Origin: Akkermansia sp. RCC_12PD
Lineage (GTDB): Bacteria; Verrucomicrobiota; Verrucomicrobiia; Verrucomicrobiales; Akkermansiaceae
Direction: 5' to 3'
DNA length: 64,000 bases
Assembly (NCBI RefSeq): GCF_036417355.1
Contig: NZ_CP143889.1
Coordinates: 1,984,001-2,048,000 of the forward strand
Positions 27,598 to 39,518 of the stretch are shown in pieces. How positions within the stretch are numbered: position 1 is the stretch's first letter; each line of letters starts with the position of its first letter. The translations under genes were made by a program, and so were the position numbers. The notes beneath the pieces were generated by a model. The model was not told the DNA's origin and ran no database searches. It worked only from the letters and a program-made list of their open reading frames with translations.

Positions 27598-28302
27598 TCA
27601 ATGATGGCATGTGGAGCAGTCCGTTTTTGGCTGGATTTTCCATTGCCGTTTCAGGTATTCGCCAAGCTGGTGCTGCGTACTGATGCGGCGGCCTTCCTCG
27701 TCATGGACGGAGTGGGTGCGGAGGTAGTCCGCGGCGGAATAGTGGGAACTGGCCGCTTCCTCCAGCGGGCGCAGGTGGGGAACGGGGTTGCGGTGGCAGT
27801 CCAGGCACCAGCGCATGCGGGCGTCGCGGGGCGCCTTCATCACTTCCATTCCTGCCGCATCCTCATGGCAGGATGTGCAGCCGATGCCGCGGTTCAGGTG
27901 GGCCATGTGGTTGAAATAGGCGTGGCCGGAAAGGCGGTTGACCATGACCCAGCGTACCGGTTCCCCCGTATAGCCGGGGAATTGCGGATCAGCCGCCACT
28001 CGCAGGGGAGCGATGAGCGGGCTGTTCGGCAGGATATGCTGGTGGCAGCCCAGGCAGGATTTGGTGTCAGGAATTCCGGCCCGCGGGGAGCGCAGGGCGG
28101 CGGCATGGCAGGACGTGCACCCCATCTTCAGGTCCCCGGCATGCAGTTTGTGGGAGAAGCGCACGGGCTGCACGGGGGCGTGCTCCTTCACGTAGAAGTT
28201 GAGATAATACACCCCTCCCAGAATCAGGGCGAGAACGAGCATGCCCAGTGCGATGATGCCGTAAAACCGCCTGTTGGCATTGGGTGGAAAGATGTTGGCC
28301 AT
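27598..28302 (-). CDS. actA: Alternative complex III subunit A, pentaheme cytochrome c
   Basis: A 234-residue protein with one N-terminal TM anchor (IIALGMLVLALILGGVYYL, residues about 17-35) and five CxxCH haem-binding motifs: CTSCH, CLGCH, CTSCH, CLDCH and CSTCH. Extra His residues such as FSHKLH and YFNHMAH can serve as distal ligands, typical of the cytochrome c3-like ActA. It should accept electrons from ActB at the periplasmic face. The gene starts 29 bases after the Gfo/Idh/MocA gene and precedes DUF6714 and actB on the same strand. Confidence 0.88.
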   Translation of the reverse strand: MANIFPPNANRRFYGIIALGMLVLALILGGVYYLNFYVKEHAPVQPVRFSHKLHAGDLKMGCTSCHAAALRSPRAGIPDTKSCLGCHQHILPNSPLIAPLRVAADPQFPGYTGEPVRWVMVNRLSGHAYFNHMAHLNRGIGCTSCHEDAAGMEVMKAPRDARMRWCLDCHRNPVPHLRPLEEAASSHYSAADYLRTHSVHDEEGRRISTQHQLGEYLKRQWKIQPKTDCSTCHH

Positions 28303-28330
28303 GGTGCGTAGAGAGAGGGGGCAGCGGGGG

Positions 28331-29608
28331 TCAGGCCGTTCTTCCCGGACGCGGAATGCGGGCGGGCGGCAGTTGCGTGTCCATCGTCAGATCTTCCGGC
28401 ACCAGCCTGGTGGTGTTCTTTTTGATCTGTTCCCAGGTGATGCGCTGCCCGGTGTGGGCCGCTTCCCGCCCCAGGATGGCCACCAGCGTTTTATTGGCCG
28501 CGCTTTCCAGTGTCTGCGTCCAGGTGCCGGAACGCAGAAAGCGGTAAAAGGCCACGTGGGTGTCCGCGTACATGTTGCCCCGTTCTCCACGGAAGCGCCA
28601 GCGCTTGTCCGCCTGGATGTGCGGGCGGTAAGGCGTGACCAGCATACCCTTTTCACAGACCGTCCGGTCCGTGATTTCCCCGTGGCAGCCGACCCACTGC
28701 CGGCATGAAATGTGGCCTGTCACGTTGTGGTCGTATTCGAAGTAAACGTCGTAATGGTCCCAGACGTCGCCGTCGTCACGGCGCTGGGCGCGGCCCCCGG
28801 AGCCGAAGGCGGCCAGCGGGAGCTGTTCGTTCATGGACCAGACCATGCCGTCGATGGTGTGGACGATCTGCTCTACGAACTGGCCGCCGCTCAGCCAGTT
28901 CCAGGCGGTCCAGTTGCGGAGAGCCCAGGCCACGTCCGTGTCGGTGGCGGGGCGGGAATCCAGCGCCAGCGGGGACTTGGGGGGAGTGGTGTAATACAAT
29001 CCGTCAAAGGAAAGCACCCTGCCGAGTTCTCCGGAGGCCAGCTTGCGGTGGGCTTCCTCGTTCGCCTTGTCGTAACGCCAGCAGAAGCCGTCCAGAATGA
29101 CCAGGTTTTTAAGTTTGGCGAGGCGGGCGGATTCCAGCACGGAAAGTACGCCGGGTACGTCCACGGCTACGGGTTTTTCCGCATAAATGTGCTTGTTGGC
29201 GTCAATAGCCGCAACCAAGTGTTCCGGACGGAAGGCGGGAGGGGTGCAGAGGAGGACCACGTCAATGTCCGTCTGGAGAAGTTTCCTGTAGCCGTCCAGG
29301 CCGTGGAACATGCGGCTCTTGTCCGCCTGCATGCGGGGACCGTATTGTTCCGTGAGCAGGCTGGCGCCGAAGCCGGTCCGTTCCTCGAATACGTCCGCCA
29401 GGGCCCATACCACCGTGCCCGGATCGGCGTCCAGCGCGTTTTTCATGGCTCCCAGCCCACGGCCGCCGCAGCCCACCAGCCCCACTTTCAGGGGCCTGGC
29501 GTCTGTGAAAGATTCGGCGGCGTTTACATACGGCGCGGCCATCAGGAATCCTGCGGTTCCTGCGGCAGTCTTCAGAAAATTGCGTCTGTTCCAGATCGGG
29601 GCGCCCAT
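28331..29608 (-). CDS. Tat-exported Gfo/Idh/MocA family oxidoreductase
   Basis: A 425-residue protein with a twin-arginine signal (NRRNFLKTAAGTAGFLMAAPYVNA). The Rossmann motif VGLVGCGGRGLGAM lies near residue 42 and the catalytic-region YAEKPVAVDVPG at about 145, with the Lys of the EKP motif. The second half is the beta-sheet substrate domain. Exported members include NAD-dependent glycosidases such as GH109, known in Akkermansia. I cannot say from the sequence that this is GH109; it may be an oxidoreductase on sugars. It is the first gene of the strand run that leads into actA. Confidence 0.78.
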   Translation of the reverse strand: MGAPIWNRRNFLKTAAGTAGFLMAAPYVNAAESFTDARPLKVGLVGCGGRGLGAMKNALDADPGTVVWALADVFEERTGFGASLLTEQYGPRMQADKSRMFHGLDGYRKLLQTDIDVVLLCTPPAFRPEHLVAAIDANKHIYAEKPVAVDVPGVLSVLESARLAKLKNLVILDGFCWRYDKANEEAHRKLASGELGRVLSFDGLYYTTPPKSPLALDSRPATDTDVAWALRNWTAWNWLSGGQFVEQIVHTIDGMVWSMNEQLPLAAFGSGGRAQRRDDGDVWDHYDVYFEYDHNVTGHISCRQWVGCHGEITDRTVCEKGMLVTPYRPHIQADKRWRFRGERGNMYADTHVAFYRFLRSGTWTQTLESAANKTLVAILGREAAHTGQRITWEQIKKNTTRLVPEDLTMDTQLPPARIPRPGRTA

Positions 29609-29907
29609 CTCAATCAGATTATACGGAGACGTTTGACGGAATCAAACGCTGTATTCAAACGGTGACGCAAAAAGTAGACGCAACCTCCGCCGGCGGAAAT
29701 TGCGTCTACTACAGGAAACCAATGAATGCACTATTCTGGCTATTGGGTTGAACGGGAAACTCTCCCGTTCATCAGGCTAAGCGCGCATGGCGGGAAATTT
29801 TGTCTAAAAAACATTCCGGGGACATGAAAAACTGGTTTGACTCCTGAATCCGCTTTGCCCATGATGGATTCCAATGAGGCCTCCGGCTTCTCCATCAAGA
29901 ATAGTCT
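29609..29907. other. Divergent intergenic region with a long inverted repeat
   Basis: The region separates the minus-strand Gfo/Idh/MocA gene from the plus-strand lipoprotein gene. It should hold both promoters. Apart from the hairpin at 29674-29709, listed separately, I see no gene or known motif. Confidence 0.4.
29674..29709 (-). repeat. Long inverted repeat, terminator-like on the minus strand
   Basis: The outer arms gtagacgcaa and ttgcgtctac pair perfectly over 10 bp. Inside them tccgcc and ggcgga pair over 6 bp, so almost the whole 36 bases fold on themselves. On the minus strand a TTTTTGCG follows, as in an intrinsic terminator. No annotated minus-strand gene ends here. It could terminate a small RNA, block read-through, or be an operator. 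Confidence 0.6.
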
Positions 29908-30324
29908 ATGAAACAGCTTCTCATTCCTTCTGCATTATTTCTGGCGGCGCTCTCCCTTGTCTCCTGCGACGGCGGTAAAAAACAGGAACAGGCCCCTGAA
30001 GCCTCCTCCCAGGAACAAGCCGTTCCCAGGACGCCCGGCGAGGAAATGCTGGCGGTGATGCTGGTGGTCAAGGACCAGGCGACGGCGAATGCCAATGCCG
30101 GAAAGATCAGGGAATTGGCCGCTAGGTTGCCCAAGGATATGCCGCATGAGGAAAGCGTAAGCATCATGAATGAAATGCTCCGCTTTGCCAGCCGGGAATG
30201 CTACGGCTCTTTGGATCTGGAAGACGCGCTGAAGACGATCAAGTTTGATACCGGGGAATATACGGGCAGCGTTCCGCTGGATGTGGACGGCTTTGAACCC
30301 ACTCCGGACGAACCGGGAAAATAG
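29908..30324 (+). CDS. Lipoprotein of unknown function
   Basis: A 138-residue protein with a lipoprotein signal (MKQLLIPSALFLAALSLVSC, Cys20). A low-complexity Gln/Ala/Glu linker follows, then a helical domain (EEMLAVMLVVKDQATANANAGKIRELAARL, HEESVSIMNEMLRFASREC) and an acidic tail. It is probably anchored to a membrane and faces the periplasm. It stands alone between divergent and convergent neighbours. I recognise no family. Confidence 0.65.
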   Translation: MKQLLIPSALFLAALSLVSCDGGKKQEQAPEASSQEQAVPRTPGEEMLAVMLVVKDQATANANAGKIRELAARLPKDMPHEESVSIMNEMLRFASRECYGSLDLEDALKTIKFDTGEYTGSVPLDVDGFEPTPDEPGK

Positions 30325-30475
30325 GGGGGAGAGACCCCTGACAAAAGGGTAAAGGTATTTCAGGGGCAGGGGAGAGACGCAGTGGAAAACGCCTTTCCCC
30401 TTTTCATGGGCAGGTCGCGCCGGAATACCGGAAAAGTGCTGATATGCCGCCGTCCGACAGCGGAGAGAGAACTCA

Positions 30476-31588
30476 TCAGGCCAGGGGGCGGCGTAGTTCT
30501 TCAATGGCTTCCGCCATGTCTTCCCGCGTGATTCTTTTGGAAATGCCGGCTTCCCCCGCCTCCGTGAGCAGGACGAAGCGGATGGCACCGGCACGGAATT
30601 TCTTGTCGGAGGCTGTTTTGTCGAGCACCAGTTCCGTATCCATTCCTTCCGGAAGGGTCAGGGGCAGGTCCAGCGCCTGAAGGGCGGAGAGTATTTTCTT
30701 GGCGTCCGACGCGCTTAGTCCCGCTTTCCGCTCGCTCAGGAACAGGGCCGCACGCATGCCCAGCGCGACGGCTTCCCCGTGCAGGATGGTTCCGTAGGGA
30801 ACGGCCGCCTCAATGCCGTGGCCTATCGTATGGCCGAAGTTGAGCAGGGCGCGGATGCCCTGGGTTTCCAGTTCGTCATGTTCCACGATGCGGGCCTTGA
30901 TGGCCACATTCCGCGCAATCAGGTCCGGCAGCCTGGCAATGGTATCCAGGGAAAAACCGATGGAAAGCTCCGGTCCCAGGCGTTTCAGGTCATGGAGCAT
31001 GGAGGCGTCCCTGATGGCGGCATGCTTCACGGCTTCCGCCAGTCCTTCCGCCAGGGTGCGGCGGTCCAGCGTCACCAGGGTGGTGGGATCAATAACGACG
31101 ACGGACGGCTGGTGAAAGGCCCCGACCAGATTCTTGCCTTCCGGAATGTTGACGGCGGTTTTGCCGCCCACGGAACTGTCCACCTGCGCGACGATCGTCG
31201 TGGGAATCTGCATGAAAGGAATGCCCCGGTAATGAATGGCGGCCACGAATCCGGCCAGGTCCCCGACTACGCCCCCGCCCAGTGCGGCTATGCAGCCGGT
31301 ACGGTCAATGCCTGCCCGCACCAGTTCGGAACACAACTCTTCCGCCTGCTGCATGCTTTTGGACGCTTCTCCCGCATCCACGACGTGCAGGCTGGGCATG
31401 AAGCCCGCGCTTTCCAGGGATTTCCTCACGCGCTCCGCGTACAGAGGGGCCACGTTCGTGTCCGTGACAATCGCTATTTTGCCGTCCAGCCCCGCACGGT
31501 AGGCAAACTCCCCTACGCGGTCCAGAGCGCCGTTTTCCACATGAATATCATAAGAACGCTCTCCAAGAGCTAGCGAAATGGTAGGCAT
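30476..31588 (-). CDS. aroB: 3-dehydroquinate synthase
   Basis: Converts DAHP to 3-dehydroquinate in the shikimate pathway, using NAD+ and a divalent metal. The 370-residue protein has the NAD-binding GGGVVGDLAGFVAAIHYRG, PTTIVAQVDSSVGGKTAVN, the metal-site segment EAVKHAAI, NFGHTIGHGIEA and HGEAVALGM, each with its metal-ligand or catalytic residue. Start MPTISLALGERSYDIHV at 31588 fits the family; the frame is open for 39 more codons upstream without similarity. The stop lies 152 bases from the convergent lipoprotein gene. Confidence 0.95.
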   Translation of the reverse strand: MPTISLALGERSYDIHVENGALDRVGEFAYRAGLDGKIAIVTDTNVAPLYAERVRKSLESAGFMPSLHVVDAGEASKSMQQAEELCSELVRAGIDRTGCIAALGGGVVGDLAGFVAAIHYRGIPFMQIPTTIVAQVDSSVGGKTAVNIPEGKNLVGAFHQPSVVVIDPTTLVTLDRRTLAEGLAEAVKHAAIRDASMLHDLKRLGPELSIGFSLDTIARLPDLIARNVAIKARIVEHDELETQGIRALLNFGHTIGHGIEAAVPYGTILHGEAVALGMRAALFLSERKAGLSASDAKKILSALQALDLPLTLPEGMDTELVLDKTASDKKFRAGAIRFVLLTEAGEAGISKRITREDMAEAIEELRRPLA

Positions 31589-31812
31589 GCGGCCAGTATG
31601 GAGCATTCCGGATGGAAGCACAAACGGAAAGTGAAGATGAAACGAAGAAGACACCTCTTCCGGGTTCCCCAAAATCCTGGCAGGTTCTTCCGGAATGGTC
31701 TGCAAAGGAATGAACGGCGGCGCAAACTTCCCGTGCGGAACGCCGGTAAATGGCGCGATCCGCGCCGTTCAGGGACGGAGAGCCGGAACGCAGGAAGAGG
31801 AACTTCCGTTCC

Positions 31813-32373
31813 CTAATGCGTTTTTGTCTTTGGCGCCAGCGGGGAAAGCGTGTCCAGAATCACCTGCAAATGTTCGGCACGGGTGGGATTGAACGTCCCG
31901 TCGTCTTTCCAGATGATATTGCCGTTGCCGTCCAGCAGGACGATGGCCGTTTCCGCCTTTTTGTGGAGGGAAAGCCTTCTGCGGACAAAAGCCTGGTCGT
32001 AATAGGAAATCAGGGAATTGGTCTTCATGTAAAAATCGGGAATATCGCCCAGGGCCTGGGTGAAGGCCGGAACGTCCCCTTCTATGGGAGGAGGCTGGAG
32101 AACCAGCAAAATCCTGTATTCCACCGGAGTGGGCGTGTGCTTGTACTGCTTGTGCAGGTCTTCGCAGAAGGGAAGCCATGTTTTCATGCTGTACAGCGCC
32201 TCCGGATGAAAGACGGTGAGCATGATATGAAAGCTCTTGGGCATGATGGGAGGCAGGGAAACATTGTCTCCCAGCAGATTCATACCGTTGATATCCGGAA
32301 AACGGTAACGTCCGTCCCCGGCATAGGGATGCTCCGGGTCGGGCGTTGGCAAGTGGATTTCCTGATGCTTCAT
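31813..32373 (-). CDS. Thioredoxin-fold-like protein without active-site cysteines
   Basis: A 186-residue protein with no signal peptide. The order of elements (SFHIMLTVFHPEALYSMKTWLPFCEDLHKQYK, YRILLVLQPPP, IPDFYMKTNSLISYYDQAFVRRRLSLHKKAETAIVLLDGNGNIIWKDDG) resembles an AhpC/TSA-type thioredoxin fold, ending in a strand-turn like the usual FLID.dG.I. The catalytic Cys position (normally CP.C) is absent: the only Cys is in FCEDLHK. It may be a binding or structural relative. It is upstream of aroB on the same strand, about 225 bases away. Confidence 0.55.
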   Translation of the reverse strand: MKHQEIHLPTPDPEHPYAGDGRYRFPDINGMNLLGDNVSLPPIMPKSFHIMLTVFHPEALYSMKTWLPFCEDLHKQYKHTPTPVEYRILLVLQPPPIEGDVPAFTQALGDIPDFYMKTNSLISYYDQAFVRRRLSLHKKAETAIVLLDGNGNIIWKDDGTFNPTRAEHLQVILDTLSPLAPKTKTH

Positions 32374-32576
32374 GCGCGATTAGACAAGAAACGGAGGGTG
32401 AATGTTCATGCCACGGGCTTTTGAAGAGATGTCAAATTCACCCCCGGCAGTCATTTTGTCAGCTTGCACGTAGGTCAATTGAAAAAACGTTCAAAAAAAT
32501 CGAAAAATTATTTCATTCATAATCAGTGTATTATGAAAATGTTGACAGGAAGTGTGAAAAAATAAGTCAAAATATA
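32374..32576. other. AT-rich region upstream of the rRNA promoter
   Basis: The base composition becomes AT-rich here (runs of aaaaaat, ttatttc), a feature often found upstream of rRNA promoters as UP-elements. A second ttgaca occurs at 32542-32547, without a matching -10. No gene is visible. Confidence 0.4.
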
Positions 32577-32604
32577 TTGACAAATGGGTTGGTTTTAGTA
32601 GACT
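32577..32604 (+). promoter_or_regulatory. rRNA operon promoter
   Basis: A perfect -35 box TTGACA at 32577-32582 is followed after 16 bases by TAGACT at 32599-32604 (four of six matches to TATAAT). The AT-rich stretch in front suits an UP-element. Transcription would start near 32611, giving a leader of about 385 bases before mature 16S. Spacing one base shorter than ideal is common in rRNA promoters. Confidence 0.7.
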
Positions 32605-32655
32605 TCTCGGCACGCCAACACGGCGGCAGCACGAAAGGCCCACGGCCCTGGGAAC

Positions 32656-32709
32656 CCTGCAGATGGGTTTTGGGGAGGAAGGCTGGCCGTCTGCAGGAAG
32701 CTTTTTTAA
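32656..32709 (+). terminator. Terminator-like hairpin inside the rRNA leader
   Basis: An 11-bp stem (32656-32666 with 32687-32697, one G-U pair) with a 20-base loop is followed at once by aagcttttttaa. It has the form of an intrinsic terminator but lies between the rRNA promoter and 16S. If it works, the operon needs antitermination to pass it or uses it as a growth-linked brake. I could not find a clear boxA nearby. Confidence 0.55.
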
Positions 32710-32744
32710 AGAGAGCGCCGATAAGAAGATTTTCAAGGGAATGA

Positions 32745-32844
32745 CTACCGAACCCTACGCAGGGCCGTCCTATGAGCGATGAGAATCGCCGATGGGTAAG
32801 CGGTCTGAAGGAGCGACCTAGCTCTGAGAGGGTAGGGTTGGTAG
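32745..32844 (+). other. Structured rRNA leader segment
   Basis: Bases 32745-32758 (ctaccgaaccctac) pair with 32832-32844 (gtagggttggtag) over 13 bp with one bulge, enclosing about 75 bases. This is a strong stem in the transcribed leader, likely part of pre-rRNA folding or RNase processing. Confidence 0.5.
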
Positions 32845-32994
32845 AAGCAAGGGAAGGAAAAAAGGTCGTGACGCGCGCCGTGCTGGAATAAGCGAAGAGG
32901 CACGAGGGAGACAAACCCGAGTGAAGAGCTTGCGAAGCATGGCGCAAATGAAATCGAGAGATTCCATTTGGTCCAGCAATTTCAAAAATTATAT

Positions 32995-34509
<1,515 letters not shown>

Positions 34510-34679
34510 TGGAGTAAGTGCAGCATTGACTGCATAGGTCGGTTCTCGTCTTGAGGGATGAGAAAGCGTATCTCGCGAGGGAGCGCAACGAACTAAACAA
34601 GATGTGTAAAGCAGGCTCGCCTTTGAGCGGAGCCGGTACGACGTGCGTCACGGCCTTTTTTTCTGAAAGAACCGCAACT

Positions 34680-34755
34680 GGGGGTATAGCTCAGTTGGTA
34701 GAGCGCCAGCTTTGCAAGCTGGATGTCCGGGGTTCGAGTCCCCGTGCCTCCACCA
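34680..34755 (+). tRNA. tRNA-Ala (TGC)
   Basis: A full cloverleaf of 76 bases. Acceptor strands GGGGGTA and TGCCTCC pair with one G-U. The anticodon loop ctTTGCAag gives TGC. The T-loop is GGTTCGAGTCC and CCA is encoded. Its place in the 16S-23S spacer is standard. Confidence 0.97.
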
Positions 34756-34783
34756 GTTTCGGTAAAGAGGGACAGAAACAAAA

Positions 34784-34831
34784 GACTTTGGTAACTAATC
34801 TTTAGTCTTTGGTAACTGTCTCGCAAGAGAC
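34784..34831 (+). repeat. Short direct repeat and tetraloop hairpin in the tRNA spacer
   Basis: Between the two spacer tRNAs, gactttggtaact (34784-34796) recurs almost exactly as gtctttggtaact (34805-34817). Directly after it gtctc-gcaa-gagac folds into a 5-bp stem with a GNRA tetraloop. These look like processing or folding elements of the pre-rRNA spacer. Confidence 0.5.
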
Positions 34832-34838
34832 CCAAGCC

Positions 34839-34915
34839 GGGCCTGTAGCTCAGTTGGTTAGAGCACGCGCTTGATAAGCGCGGGGTCACAGGTTCAAGTC
34901 CTGTCAGGCCCACCA
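34839..34915 (+). tRNA. tRNA-Ile (GAT)
   Basis: A full cloverleaf of 77 bases. Acceptor strands GGGCCTG and CAGGCCC pair perfectly. The anticodon loop ctTGATAag gives GAT. The T-loop is GGTTCAAGTCC and CCA is encoded. It follows tRNA-Ala in the 16S-23S spacer. Confidence 0.97.
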
Positions 34916-35125
34916 AAAAATTGATTATTGGAAGGAAGACGAAAATTGACATCTGCGTGGCAAAGAAAACGATTGCTGAGAAGCAATCGCTTTCCAACAA
35001 AGTGGGTAGTTGAAAAACAACTACAATACACAACATAAAACATGCATACCAAGATAAAAAGACAATACAGTAAGTCACGAAAGGGCTTTGTGGTATTGTG
35101 GAAGTGGTAACAAGCTTTTGCAATA

Positions 35126-37962
<2,837 letters not shown>

Positions 37963-37964
37963 AT

Positions 37965-38213
37965 TACATCACACTCCCAATCGTGAATACAACTTACCAA
38001 ATGTCCTATTCACCATATGCATGATTTAAACACCACCAGCCACGCAGATGTCAGTTTACGCTGACCCCCCCCTTCCCAATACATCCCCTTAAACAGGAAG
38101 AAAATCTCCTTGCCACACACAACAAACACTAAAAAATCCCCCCCCAAAAAAAAGCACCCCTAACAAGGGCGCCGGGCAGGCAGGATGAAGATCAATAAAA
38201 ACTCTTCCCCCTG
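37965..38213 (+). other. 23S-5S spacer with homopolymer runs
   Basis: About 250 bases with tracts such as acccccccctt near 38064 and ccccccccaaaaaaaaagc near 38141. No tRNA or gene is visible. The sequence gggcgccgggcaggc before 5S may be part of a processing stem. Confidence 0.4.
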
Positions 38214-38332
38214 AAGCCCGGTGGCCAGAGCGCAGTGGTCCCACCCGGTCCCGTTCCGAACCCGGAAGTGAAACGCTGCCGCGCCAATGGTAGTCGGACG
38301 ATAGGTCCCGCAAGAGTAGGTCGCCGCCGGGA
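38214..38332 (+). rRNA. rrf: 5S ribosomal RNA
   Basis: Terminal strands cccggtggc (from 38217) and gccgccggg (to 38331) pair, with the conserved cccgttccgaacccggaagtgaaac loop and the late segment gtcccgcaagagtaggtcg. Length is about 117 bases. It is the last gene of the rRNA operon. Confidence 0.93.
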
Positions 38333-38342
38333 TTTTTTACCT

Positions 38343-38386
38343 CAAGCCCCTGAAGTTTAAACAACTCCAGGGGCTTGCTCTTTTCT
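38343..38386 (+). terminator. rRNA operon terminator
   Basis: A 10-bp stem (caagcccctg / caggggcttg) extended by aagt/aact, with a small loop, then ctcttttcttg. It begins about 11 bases after 5S. Confidence 0.88.
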
Positions 38387-38731
38387 TGAAAATACAACTA
38401 AACTACTATTGAAAAAAAACACTTAAAGAACTCAATGGACGTAATGGATGTAATGGACAGAGTGGCCTCAGGAGACTTAAGGAACAAAAATTCAAACATT
38501 CTCTGTCTATTACCCCTCTTTGGCCTCTTTGGCCATGAAAGCCATAAGATCCATTACATCCATGAAGTCCATGAAATAATTGTAAATCAGATAACCAGCG
38601 CTGCATGCAGCATCCTCTTTGCAAGAAAACACCTGACATAATGTTTTCTTAATTCTTTCATTTTCTTTCTTAACGCGTTAGGTAGGTGGTAGATGTTGAC
38701 GCAGGCCATGCCTTCTCCAAAATAGCGGGGT
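38387..38731. other. Gene-poor stretch with a long imperfect inverted repeat
   Basis: The left arm 38435-38456 (atggac..., then atggatgtaatgg) pairs with the right arm 38551-38572 (ccattacatccat, then ...gtccat): 13 bp perfect plus 6 bp after a mismatch. The left arm is itself a degenerate tandem of ATGGAnGTA. A shorter ggcctctttggcc palindrome lies between the arms. A short reading frame across it is produced by the repeats and is not convincing. The role is unknown. Confidence 0.5.
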
Positions 38732-39445
38732 ATGAAATCCCATATTATTCAGAAACCTGTTGCCGTCATTTTGGGAAACTCCGGCAATATAGGCTGTCTG
38801 GCCGCCAGAGCGTTTGCCTGCCAGGGAACTGCGGTTGCCATGATGCATGAGGCCGGTGAACGGTCTTCCCGGGTGGTTGACTGCCTTTCGGGGGACAATC
38901 ACTTTGCCATGTCGGGATGTCTAAGCCGTTCTTCCGATCTGGCTTCCTTTGCGGGGCTGGTGCATACCCTGTATGGGCGTGTCGATTATTTGATCAACTG
39001 TGAAGATGCTGCAGTTGCAGTCCGGGGACTGCATTGTTCCGCACGCGCTCGCCTGTCCGTTTTGCTGGAGCATGCTTTCGTTTCCGGTGCCGTGATCGTC
39101 AATATGGTTTCCTGTTCCGGCAGAAAAATGAAACGGCGGTGGAAGGAAGATGTTTCCCGGATGGAGGATGGCTTGGCCCGGAGAGATGTCAGGATGAACC
39201 AGGTGGTGATTCACCGACCTGTTTTTCAGCGTTTCTCCAATGTCCGGCTGGCTTCTTCCGCCTGTGCGGCCGCTTTGTTTCTGTGCGGGAGTGAAGGCAG
39301 GCATATTGACCGGGAGTACATTGTCGTCAATGAAAGAAGGGCTGTCCGGAGGCCCGGTGTACGTCCGGAAACGTCCCTTTCTTTTCTCAAGTCCTACCTG
39401 GAGTTTTGTTCTGTCTGCTCCCGGACGGTGTTTCTGGATGCCTGA
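38732..39445 (+). CDS. SDR-like protein with a missing catalytic Tyr/Lys motif
   Basis: A 237-residue Rossmann protein of the short-chain dehydrogenase superfamily. The cofactor motif is GNSGNIG at residues 15-21 and the NNAG-like position is LINCEDAA. The central MVSCSG matches the Ser strand, but the YxxxK that should follow is not there: the segment reads KMKRRWKEDVSRMEDGLARR. RMNQVVIHRP resembles the usual R-V-N-x-I-x-P-G. It may be a non-catalytic or divergent relative (compare pteridine reductases and FabI-like types). It precedes dapA by 73 bases. Confidence 0.6.
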   Translation: MKSHIIQKPVAVILGNSGNIGCLAARAFACQGTAVAMMHEAGERSSRVVDCLSGDNHFAMSGCLSRSSDLASFAGLVHTLYGRVDYLINCEDAAVAVRGLHCSARARLSVLLEHAFVSGAVIVNMVSCSGRKMKRRWKEDVSRMEDGLARRDVRMNQVVIHRPVFQRFSNVRLASSACAAALFLCGSEGRHIDREYIVVNERRAVRRPGVRPETSLSFLKSYLEFCSVCSRTVFLDA

Positions 39446-39518
39446 CACGCATGCCATATTTCTGTATTCTGTCGTGACAAAAAGTGTCTGTTAGGATAGT
39501 ATGTTTCCAAGTAAGGTT

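Noticed and set aside
30335-30366. Terminator after the lipoprotein gene at 29908
   Set aside because: A 7-bp stem (cccctga/tcagggg) is present, but the loop is large and no T-run follows.
38435-38641. A 68-codon ORF starting MDVMDVMDRV
   Set aside because: The start is made by the ATGGA repeat, and the frame crosses the inverted repeat without any protein-like features.
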